DNA of 64,000 bases from Artemisia argyi (taxonomy: Eukaryota; Streptophyta; Magnoliopsida; Asterales; Asteraceae): contig CM060692.1 in assembly GCA_030686995.1 (NCBI GenBank), forward strand, positions 12,567,465 through 12,631,464. Reading direction: 5' to 3'. Numbering within the stretch: position 1 is the first letter of the stretch; each line of letters begins with the position of its first letter. Of this stretch, positions 56,389 through 64,000 are shown piece after piece. The notes below the pieces were generated by a model. The model searched no databases, was not told the DNA's origin, and saw only the letters and a program-made list of their open reading frames with translations. The translations under genes were made by a program, and so were the position numbers.

Positions 56389-57797
56389 TGATGAGGCGAA
56401 AAATGATCCGTTTTTAGGGGGTCATTTAAGCCCGAATCCGACTTTATTTGATCAAATATTGCCCTAAATCGTTCCTTTTGTGATTTTAGGTGTTTGGAGA
56501 GTGGATTCTGGAAAAGAAGCCATTTTGGACGTTTTTGGAGCATAAAAGTGAAGAAAACGGCAAAGTATCAATTTTCCATGCTGAAGACACTAGGTGACGG
56601 CGTCAAGAGTTACACCCTGACGGCGTCAGACATCAAGAATAAAACACCGTAGTTGATGACGGCGTCAAAAGTCATCCTGACGGCGTCAAAGTAGCAAGAA
56701 TAAAATACCGTGGTTGGTGACGGCGTCACATAGGCCGTCATAAGTAGATCAAGGCCGTCCGAGGAAGTATTTGGCGGCGAGGTGACGGCGTCACATGGTA
56801 GTCTTGACGCCGTCAGCCCAGTTTTCCTATATATAGTTTTCTAGTTTTTTCATTAAAAAAGGGAGAAGTTTTGGTGAAACCCTAAAGACGAATTTGGTGT
56901 ATCTTTTACAGGTTTTTCAAGGGTTCTAAACCCTTGATACCTTGCATTGTAATTGAGATAAGTGTTCTTCTAATTCAATCAATATGTCTATGTGTTGGTT
57001 GTTTATATCTTGGTCTTGTCTCAATTCCATTATGCTAGGCTAGATCTCTTTTGTGTTTGCTTAGATCTAATGAAACCTAGATGTTGATTATGTGTTGATT
57101 ACTTGTCTATTCTTGTCTTGGATGAATGATTTTATATGTTAGGCTTAAGAAAACTGGCAGATCTCTAAATGGTAACATGCTTGAACGTCTTAAGAAACAT
57201 GAACCGAGGCGTACTAGGTCTTTATTGGTTGTATTTAATGCATGAGCCACTGTTTACAATCCCTATAGTTGTGCTGGGTCATGGTGTAGGAGGAGATAAG
57301 AGCTCATAGAGTTGGGGAGTAATGTATGCCACCCCACGAATGGTATTAAGGAATACAATCCGTCATCCATACAAGTATAACAAGTAATTAATGTGTAAAA
57401 GATATCTAGGGAGTAGTGAAGTCTAAGTAAACACAATTTCTCCAATTACTGCTCACAACCTTAGTATAAATTAGTTTAATTTCATTTTCAGTATTTTATT
57501 TTGGTTATATATTAGTTTTGGGTTAGTTGAATAGCAACTAATTCCGCCCACTCTTCCAAAACCCGAGATTTTACTTGCTTTCATAAAAATATAAAAATAC
57601 AAAAATAATCATCCCTCGCCTTTAGAACTATTAATTAGGTTTTCTAATCCTAGCGACACTATTCCTAAGCTGAACGATCAATCCCCCGGTACTTGTCACT
57701 ATACTATAGTACAACGATCAGGTACACTGCCTGGTGGGGGTTGTAAGCTTCTCGAGATCCCTCGAGAGGTAAAGCCTGTTGCGATTCCCATGCATCA
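56389..57797 (+). repeat. 5' LTR of Y
   Basis: 1409 bp, TGATGAGGCG to GCATCA. Seven TGACGSCGTCA palindromes (starts 56595, 56618, 56657, 56678, 56718, 56783, 56805) lie just before a TATA box at 56828-56835. Confidence 0.9.
56595..56835 (+). promoter_or_regulatory. LTR promoter of Y: palindrome array and TATA box
   Basis: Seven copies of TGACGGCGTCA or TGACGCCGTCA precede CTATATATAG. Each palindrome has two inverted TGACG half-sites, the core known to be bound by plant TGA-class bZIP factors. Adjacent starts in pairs are 21-23 bp apart. Regulation by bZIP factors is inferred. Confidence 0.6.
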
Positions 57798-57803
57798 AGT
57801 TTT

Positions 57804-57820
57804 TGGCGCCGCTGCCGGGG
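57804..57820 (+). promoter_or_regulatory. Primer-binding site of Y (tRNA-Asp type)
   Basis: TGGCGCCGCTGCCGGGG, six bases after the LTR, one mismatch to the tRNA-Asp site used by Athila/Tat elements. Confidence 0.88.
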
Positions 57821-57974
57821 AATAGTTATTGTCTAGGTTAGGATTTCTTTTTATTAGGTCTACTTGCTAGATTCCTTTCTAGTAAGATTTTTATTTTTAG
57901 GTCTTCTTTAGTCTATCTTATTTCTTTGTGCCTCTGTTAGTAAATTAACCTCATTGACTATTCCGTTGACCATT

Positions 57975-58976
57975 ATGGAAAACGCGAATCCACCCCTTTC
58001 CCCTAGTGAAGTGGCTGTGTTACGTGGACAAATTGAGAGTGAGATTAGGGAGCTTAGAGAGCTTAATAGTTTGATTAAGATTGAACTCGAACATACATTT
58101 AGCGACCTAGCAACCGCATTGTATTCAAATAAGGACCTAGGGCCTAATGACTTTGTGAGTATTGTTGAGAGACTAGAAGAGGAGGAAATGGATCCGAGGC
58201 TTAACGACTACTTTAATCTATTCCCCACTAAGGAGGAGATTGCATATTATAATAATCTTATTGATAACCCGCGATCTCCCTTCACCATGATTGAACCTAA
58301 GATCAAGAGAGGCGATCCTAAGAATGCTAAGATACCATGTATGATTGGATATAGGCACATTAGCAATGCTTACATCGACTTTAAATCTCCAATCAACATT
58401 ATGTCCTCAACGGTTTATAATGATATAGTGAACACAAGACTGGAACCTAGAAGGGATCCCAAGTACCCTGGTGGAGTTTGTAACTTTGTCGGGAGAGTTA
58501 AAGGTTTACGTGTCTTTGTTGGTAATTTCACTTTTGTCACCGACTTTATGATTGTGGAGGATCTTGCTAATGTTATTGATTGTCGATTATCCAACGTTGT
58601 GTTTGGCAAACCATTTGTTGAGGAGTCTAGGTTAGAATATGATGAGGTAGAAGGCACGATCCGATTTGCAAGTAACAACGATAGTATCACCTTTAGGATG
58701 CCCAATAGGATGAAAGAATTTCGCTTTATATCTCGTTTTGATCAGGACAACGTTGGTGCTTTTGAGGATATTGATGAGGAAGATAAGAAAAAGGGCATGG
58801 ACTATGTATGGGAAAAAAGGAGTCTTTACTACAAGGATTGCTTGGCCCTTGGACCAAGGTATAAAGTCGATGAAGAATTTGCCCAAATGATTATGGGGGC
58901 GATTGAGAAAAAGGTGATTGGTTTCTACAAGGAATATTTACAATCGGAGAATGGAACCAATGATGAGATCACGTAG
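57975..58976 (+). CDS. Retropepsin-like protein of Y, catalytic motif altered
   Basis: The frame is 333 codons from MENANPPLSP. Residues 11-45 are a likely coiled coil (LRGQIESEIRELRELNSL). Residues about 118-240 resemble the protease of Athila/Tat elements: IPCMIGYRHISNAYIDF, then VGNFTFVTDFMIV and NVVFGKPFVE, the flap and C-terminal strands of the fold. The Asp is present (residue 135), but the following residues are FKS where an aspartic protease needs T/S/L-G, so it is probably inactive. The tail (EEDKKKGMDYVWEKRSLYYKDCLALGP) resembles sequences following the protease in Asteraceae Athila-like polyproteins. It is the only frame of Y and has no stop, which may hint at retained use or at youth. 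Confidence 0.7.
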   Translation: MENANPPLSPSEVAVLRGQIESEIRELRELNSLIKIELEHTFSDLATALYSNKDLGPNDFVSIVERLEEEEMDPRLNDYFNLFPTKEEIAYYNNLIDNPRSPFTMIEPKIKRGDPKNAKIPCMIGYRHISNAYIDFKSPINIMSSTVYNDIVNTRLEPRRDPKYPGGVCNFVGRVKGLRVFVGNFTFVTDFMIVEDLANVIDCRLSNVVFGKPFVEESRLEYDEVEGTIRFASNNDSITFRMPNRMKEFRFISRFDQDNVGAFEDIDEEDKKKGMDYVWEKRSLYYKDCLALGPRYKVDEEFAQMIMGAIEKKVIGFYKEYLQSENGTNDEIT

Positions 58977-59824
58977 TAACCCATGACTTTGAGTCTAGCT
59001 ACAAGACTCGTAAATAAAGAAAAGAGCTTCTTGGGAGGCAACCCATGTTTTGTGTGATTTTATTTGTTTGATTGTTATTTGCTTCCGTATGCATGTTTTA
59101 TTTTTATTGTTGGTTGATCATGTTTCTCAATTAAAATGTGGAAATACTTTATTATGTTGTTTGGCCTAGTCTTAACTTCAACCTAAAGGTATTTTTGCAA
59201 AAGATAAGTGTAAGGTGAAACCCCAAATATGTTTTTAAGAAACAAACCGATCATGATTCTCCGCAATATTAAATGAACATGTATATTCGTATTTGTTAGA
59301 GTCAAATGCTTGTATTGAGTCATAATGAAGTTTTGCAGGATTTTCCAGGAAGTAGGACAAAGTTTTTCCAGAAATTTTCCAGAAACTTAACATAAGAATT
59401 TCTGCAGGTCCATTCTGATGGCGTCAGAGTATTACTCTTGACGGCGTCAGGAGTTAAAAATCTGGAAATTTTACCGGTTTTGTTTTTCTAACGGAGTCTT
59501 ATGGTTTTTGTGAATTATTAAGTTTTATAATCTCCAGGAAATCTGCAAACTTCATTCCACAAGCATTATATCTTACTTTGCTTTCTAGGATTTAGTAACT
59601 TATATAGGATGCCGCCGATTTTATGCGAGGTTGCCTTGTCTATTGTTGTCAAGATTTACAGGTTATTTATGACAAGAAGATGATTTATATTCTGGAAGGG
59701 AAGCTTTGATTGTTCGTTTTCTTGGAGGAAGATTTAACCTGGCCAACCTATAATCCATACCGAGCGAATCAGGGGAGTATTTGATTTCATTCTCTTTACT
59801 TTTTCACTTTTACATTCTTTACTT

Positions 59825-59861
59825 GAACATTGGGGACAATGTTCATCTTAAGTGTAAGGGG
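59825..59861 (+). promoter_or_regulatory. Hairpin and polypurine-like tract in Y
   Basis: GAACATTG-GGGA-CAATGTTC is a perfect 8-bp stem with a GNRA-type loop, followed by AAGTGTAAGGGG at 59850-59861. Confidence 0.6.
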
Positions 59862-61454
59862 AGGGTAAAAAGATGATACCTTACATATGCACTTTCGCTT
59901 GAGTTTGTTTTGTTTGATAGTAGATGTGTAATAACACATTGAGAAATACTTGTTAGTGCAATTTTAGCGCCAAATTTAAAATTTTTTACAACATTTAGGA
60001 GTGAAACTTTAGCCATAGCAAGCGTCTTATGGATAGGAGGTTGTATGACTAGCACATAACCGTATATTCAGAAAAATTTTCCACCCCAAAAATGTGAGGT
60101 TCGCCTTTAGATTTGATAGGAAAAGCATTCATTATTAGTGCTTATGAGTGTACCGGTAGCATTTAAATTCTAGAACTTGCGTTAGTGATGCATCCCGAGA
60201 CCGCTAGTGAGACTACATTCGTGTGGTAGGATTTACTACATGATAAGAGGCATTAGGATCACCCTTGTGTTAAACCCGTATCATGATTACTTGACCATTT
60301 AAGTCATATTACTTGGCTAGTTAAGTCAACTAATTTTTCCCACACCCTTAGCGTTGTACTCATTTTTAGTACACGAAACCTCTAGTACACCCCTCCGAGC
60401 CTATCTTTTCGTTTCTAACTTTAAGCATCTAACTTAAAGGAAGAATTTGTTACACCCCACTTAAATGTACAACCAAATCGCCTTAGCCTTCCATGTATGC
60501 GCTCATTTTTAGTGCACTATTGTTATTTGTTAAACCCTAAGTTAACTTTCTAATTGATTACATGGTTGCTAAGTCGAGTCATATCCTTGTACATATTGTT
60601 TTGGGACGATTGGGACTCATGGGTAAGTACTTATTTTATGGAGTAATGAGGAAGAACATCATATTATTACCCCCATATGTACGTTAATCTTAAAAGTGCT
60701 CCAAGTGTTTTGATTTTCTTAATTCGAGTAATTAGATTAGTTAAATGTAAAGTATGTAAAAATTCAAGTGTAAGGGGAATGCTCATACCCCTATGATGTA
60801 TTATTTTGGATGGTAGGGTAAGAGTGTATGCAAAAAAAAAAAAAAAAAAAAAAAAGAGAATCGAAAAAATCAAGAAAAAGAAAAAAAAATATAGAAAAGA
60901 AAAAGAGAAAAAAAAAACATACGGACTACCATCCCATTTTTATTCTATGTTCATTTTATGTTTTTGTTATTTTTCATTTATTAGCTTAAATCGAGTCTAG
61001 TCTTGGCTTAGCAACGCCATCTTGTACATGTAATTAACCAAGATTGTTAACTCGCCACCAGTAAAACTTCCTTTATCCAACAAAACCGTGTAATTCATAT
61101 CCCTATACCTAACGTTAAAACCCTTTAAAAAGACCTCTTTGATAGTTTATCCTAGGTGCTTACGCCATGTGGTGGAGGTTTGATCCTTTCCCAAGCCTAT
61201 GGTAATCTATTTTGCTATGACAGGTAGTGAGAGATATCTTCCATTTCCATAATGTTATATTACTTTATTACACCCGAGAGATGTGAGTATCTAAACACTA
61301 TTTGCGAGGTGCTTGTGTATGACCTCCGTGCTTGTCTATTGGTCTTTAGTGGAACGATTATTTGTTGTAATTACTTTTATATTAGTGTTAAATGACCCCT
61401 AACTTGTCTTTTGAGTAGAATAAAAGCTCATTTGCTTGAGGACAAGCAAATCTC

Positions 61455-61469
61455 AAGTGTAAGGGTATA
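61455..61469 (+). promoter_or_regulatory. Polypurine tract of Y
   Basis: AAGTGTAAGGGTATA directly precedes the TGATGACGCG start of the 3' LTR. Confidence 0.6.
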
Positions 61470-62702
61470 TGATGACGCGAAAAATGATCCGTTTTTAGGG
61501 GGTCATTTAAGCCCGAATCCGACTTTATTTGATCAAATATTGCCCTAAATCGTTCCTTTTGTGATTTTAGGTGTTTGGAGAGTGAATTCTGGAAAAGAAG
61601 CCATTTTGGACGTTTTTGGAGCATAAAAGTGAAGAAAACGGCAAAGTATCAATTTTCCATGCTGAAGACACTAGGTGACGGCGTCAAGAGTTACACCTTG
61701 ACGGCGTCAGACATCAAGAATAAAACACCGTAGTTGATGACGGCGTCAAAAGTCATCCTGACGGCATCAAAGTAGCAAGAATAAAATACCGTGGTTGGTG
61801 ACGGCGTCACATAGGCCGTCATAAGTAGATCAAGGCCGTCCGAGGAAGTATTTGGCGGCGAGGTGACGGCGTCACATGGTAGTCTTGACGCCGTCAGCCC
61901 AGTTTTCCTATATATAGTTTTCTAGTTTTTTCATTAAAAAAGGGAGAAGTTTTGGTGAAACCCTAAAGACAAATTTGGTGTATCTTTTACAGGTTTTTCA
62001 AGGGTTCTAAACCCTTGATACCTTGCATTGTAATTGAGATAAGTGTTCTTCTAATTCAATCAATATGTCTATGTGTTGGTTGTTTATATCTTGTTCTTGT
62101 CTCAATTCCATTATGCTAGGCTAGATCTCTTTTGTGTTTGCTTAGATCTAATGAAACCTAGATGTTGATTATGTGTTGATTACTTGTCTATTCTTGTCTT
62201 GGATGAATGATTTTATATGTTAGGCTTAAGAAAACTGGCAGATCTCCAAATGGTAACATGCTTGAACGTCTTAAGAAACATGAACCGAGGCGTACTAGGT
62301 CTTTATTGGTTGTATTTAATGCATGAGCCACTGTTTACAATCCCTATAGTTGTGCTGGGTCATGGTGTAGGAGGAGATAAGAGCTCATAGAGTTGGGGAG
62401 TTATGTATGCCACCCCACGAATGGTATTAAGGAATACAATCCGTCATCCATACAAGTATAACAAGTAATTAATGTGTAAAAGATATCTAGGGAGTAGTGA
62501 AGTCTAAGTAAACACAATTTCTCCAGTTACTGCTCACAACCTTAGTATAAATTAGTTTAATTTCATTTTCAGTATTTTATTTTGGTTATATATTAGTTTT
62601 GGGTTAGTTGAATAGCAACTAATTCCGCCCACTCTTCCAAAACCCGAGATTTTACTTGCTTTCATAAAAATATAAAAATAATCATCCCTCGCCTATAGAA
62701 CT
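61470..62702 (+). repeat. 3' LTR of Y, truncated by insertion of C2
   Basis: Very similar to 56389-57797, including the palindrome array and TATA box, but it stops at about position 1290 of the LTR, where C2 starts. The remainder should be on the far side of C2. Confidence 0.88.
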
Positions 62703-63176
62703 TGTTGATCCCAGTTGAGCTAATACGATCTTATATAAAAGTTAACTAAAACAAATACTCAAGCTTAAACGCGGAATATAAAAGCTTAACTTAAGAAGAT
62801 TTAGAATTCTCTTTCAACACTTCAATATTATTAATACGAGCACTCAATAATGCTAGGGTTTTACAACCTTGAAGTGAATGATTATACGTACGTAATCTAA
62901 CCCTAGGATCCTCCTTTTATAGGACAAGGAGTCCTACTAGGTTTACAATACCTTTCTCTACAAGATAAGAATAATCTAAATAGATAAACTATACAAAAAA
63001 TCTATTCTATAATTATCCTATCGTATACAATGTTAATCCATTCAGCAGTAGTTTCACCAAGCAGCAGATTGTCTTCAGCAGCAGAGTCATTAACACCAGC
63101 AGCAGTTTCATTGTAGCAGCAGTATTACTCAGCAGCAGAGTCTCATAGCAGCAGTGTCACTTGGTCAAACCCAACA
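62703..63176 (-). repeat. 3' LTR of C2
   Basis: On the minus strand it begins TGTTGGGTTTGACC at 63176 and ends CAACA at 62703. Seven CTGCTGCT-type motifs about 18-22 bp apart lie in its first 140 bp (63041-63157). Confidence 0.8.
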
Positions 63177-63190
63177 ATCCTCCCCTAAAC
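63177..63190 (-). promoter_or_regulatory. Polypurine tract of C2
   Basis: GTTTAGGGGAGGAT on the minus strand immediately precedes the LTR. Confidence 0.75.
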
Positions 63191-63239
63191 TTAATATTTA
63201 TTTCTAAATATTCAAGTTTCTTCAAAGCTCAAATTATTA

Positions 63240-64000
63240 CTAGGAGGATGCTTCCAAACACTTCATCCCTTGAGGATTCATCTGATCAAATATCTTCTTA
63301 TACTTTGTCAACAAATCAAATGCTTGATCATCAGAATCATAGTCTTTCTGCAGCTTAAGTGTTCTATCACTATTAACCATCTGATTAACAACATTCCAGT
63401 ATCTTACCACTGGATAATCCTTTTCAGCTAGCATATACAAGGTAATTGGTCCAAGAGTTAACATATGAACTCCAGAATCTTGAAAAAGTTTCCATCTTCT
63501 TACCTTGTAATCAGCTATCTCTGTCCATTCAGAGTCATCCATTGAAGGTTCAAACATAAGTTTAAGAGCTCTCCACAAAACATTATCAGAAGAAGTTAAG
63601 ACATGATCAATTTTATCTATCTCATACTTTTTACCATCAAATTTCTTAGCTCCAAACTTTGCCTTGTATAACTTCCACAAGTCTTCAACATCCTCTCTAT
63701 CAAAGTAATGTAACATTTGTTGAAATCTAAGAAATCTGTGAGACTTACCATCAGATCTCTGGACATCATGAAATGTTCCAATATTAGTATCATACCCTGT
63801 AGTTACTTTGACAATTGGATATTTGACTCCTAATGGTTTAGCATCCACAACTTCAGGATCTTCCATTTTGCCAACCACAGTATACACCTTCAATCTTTCT
63901 TTAAGATGCTCAGCAGGAATGTGATCAAGATCATGTTGAAACATATCTCCTTCTGGCATAGAACTGCTTCCTTCTCCAATCTTTCTCTTCTTCTTGGCAA
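63240..64000 (-). CDS. 3' ORF of copia-like element C2, 5' truncated by the window edge
   Basis: The frame is open to the right edge: before the internal Met at 63959 it reads KKKRKIGEGSSS, a basic cluster like a nuclear localisation signal. The protein continues with HRFLRFQQMLHYFDREDVED and LWKLYKAKFG, then LWRALKLMFEPSMDDSEW and LAEKDYPVVRYWN. From memory, this matches a segment (FDREDLETLWKLVK, LKTMFEP, LVEKRYPL) found at the end of many Asteraceae copia-associated predicted proteins; its function is unknown. The stop at 63240 lies 50 bases before the polypurine tract, so this is the last ORF of the element. No interruption was seen. Confidence 0.65.
   Translation of the reverse strand, partial: AKKKRKIGEGSSSMPEGDMFQHDLDHIPAEHLKERLKVYTVVGKMEDPEVVDAKPLGVKYPIVKVTTGYDTNIGTFHDVQRSDGKSHRFLRFQQMLHYFDREDVEDLWKLYKAKFGAKKFDGKKYEIDKIDHVLTSSDNVLWRALKLMFEPSMDDSEWTEIADYKVRRWKLFQDSGVHMLTLGPITLYMLAEKDYPVVRYWNVVNQMVNSDRTLKLQKDYDSDDQAFDLLTKYKKIFDQMNPQGMKCLEASS

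Larger units (their letters stand above)
58977..61469 (+). other. 3' noncoding region of Y
   Basis: It starts with the TGGGAGGCAACCC block. AAGTGTAAGG-type tracts occur at 59206, 59850, 60766 and 61455, the last directly before the 3' LTR. A hairpin lies at 59825-59844, a palindrome pair at 59416 and 59439, and A-rich runs at 60832-60918. A 70-codon antisense frame (60055-59843) is shared with X and is not called a gene. Confidence 0.7.
56389..62702 (+). mobile_element. Pol-less Athila-like LTR retrotransposon Y
   Basis: 5' LTR, tRNA-Asp-type primer site, one frame with a protease-like region, 2.5 kb of noncoding sequence and a 3' LTR cut off by C2. LTRs match those of X, and the 3' noncoding region is homologous to that of X. 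There is no gag, reverse transcriptase or integrase. It is inserted in gag of B. The left flank CCAAC (56384-56388) should reappear beyond C2 if it is the TSD. Confidence 0.88.
62703..64000 (-). mobile_element. Copia-like element C2, 3' end (continues past the window)
   Basis: A 474-bp LTR with TGTTG/CAACA ends, a polypurine tract and a 3' reading frame, all on the minus strand. It is inserted into the 3' LTR of Y. The flank GAACT (62698-62702) is the candidate TSD. Confidence 0.8.

Noticed and set aside
62698..62702. GAACT next to C2 being the same as the TSD of X
   Set aside because: Five bases coincide easily, and the sequence at 62698 is part of the Y LTR wording; no link between the insertions is needed.
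1..64000. tRNA or rRNA genes
   Set aside because: No cloverleaf-like or rRNA-like sequence was recognised; tRNA-like words are only the short primer-binding sites.

Overview
The window is plant nuclear DNA, from a eudicot and most probably an Asteraceae species. Plant marks are captured exons of a CDKG-type cyclin-dependent kinase and a PERK-type receptor kinase with GT-AG introns. The Asteraceae assignment rests on resemblance, from memory, of several retrotransposon reading frames to predicted proteins of that family, and is an inference. No intact host gene was found. Almost the whole window is a nest of transposable elements, some with target-site duplications (TSDs) visible on both sides.

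Layout, left to right. (W) 1-~6812: 3' part of an Athila-like LTR element on +, with an acidic gag-tail frame and no pol. It sits in (C1), the 3' end of a copia-like element (~6813-9156), which sits in the left part of (D), a CACTA-type DNA transposon ending at 24150 with gene fragments captured on the minus strand. Within D lies (X) 14407-23281, a complete minus-strand Athila-like element with TSD GAACT that has gag and an ATHILA ORF-1-like frame but no pol. (T) 24690-34448 is an LTR-internal-LTR-internal-LTR array bounded by one TSD (AATGT). (R) 34449-36643 and 48968-~49740 is an Asteraceae-type repeat-associated gene or pseudogene, split by (A) 36644-48967, a complete gypsy (Tekay/chromovirus-like) element with 3.2-kb LTRs, TSD ATGAT and a decayed gag-pol. 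(B) ~50430-56388 is a second gypsy segment: a polyprotein C-terminus and polypurine tract, then an LTR, then a primer-binding site, a pre-gag ORF and gag. (Y) 56389-62702 is an Athila-like element on + with LTRs of the X type and a protease-like frame; its 3' LTR is interrupted by (C2), a minus-strand copia-like element running off the right edge.

How the parts relate. W, X and Y lack reverse transcriptase, RNase H and integrase in what is visible, so they probably depended on enzymes supplied by other elements. T has only LTRs, primer site, leader and polypurine tract, and its LTR ends and leader resemble those of A and B, so it looks like a non-autonomous satellite of that gypsy lineage. 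X and Y share LTRs and about 2.5 kb of 3' noncoding sequence but carry different coding sections.

The signal I would follow first is a set of 11-bp palindromes, TGACG(G/C)CGTCA, mostly in pairs with starts 21-23 bp apart. They cluster just upstream of the LTR TATA box and recur at internal sites of X and Y. Next are the four-fold AAGTGTAAGGGG tract, a hairpin before the polypurine-like tract, the three-LTR array T, and kinase exon capture by the CACTA element. I did not find a convincing wholly new system; the novelty is in the non-autonomous elements and their cis signals.
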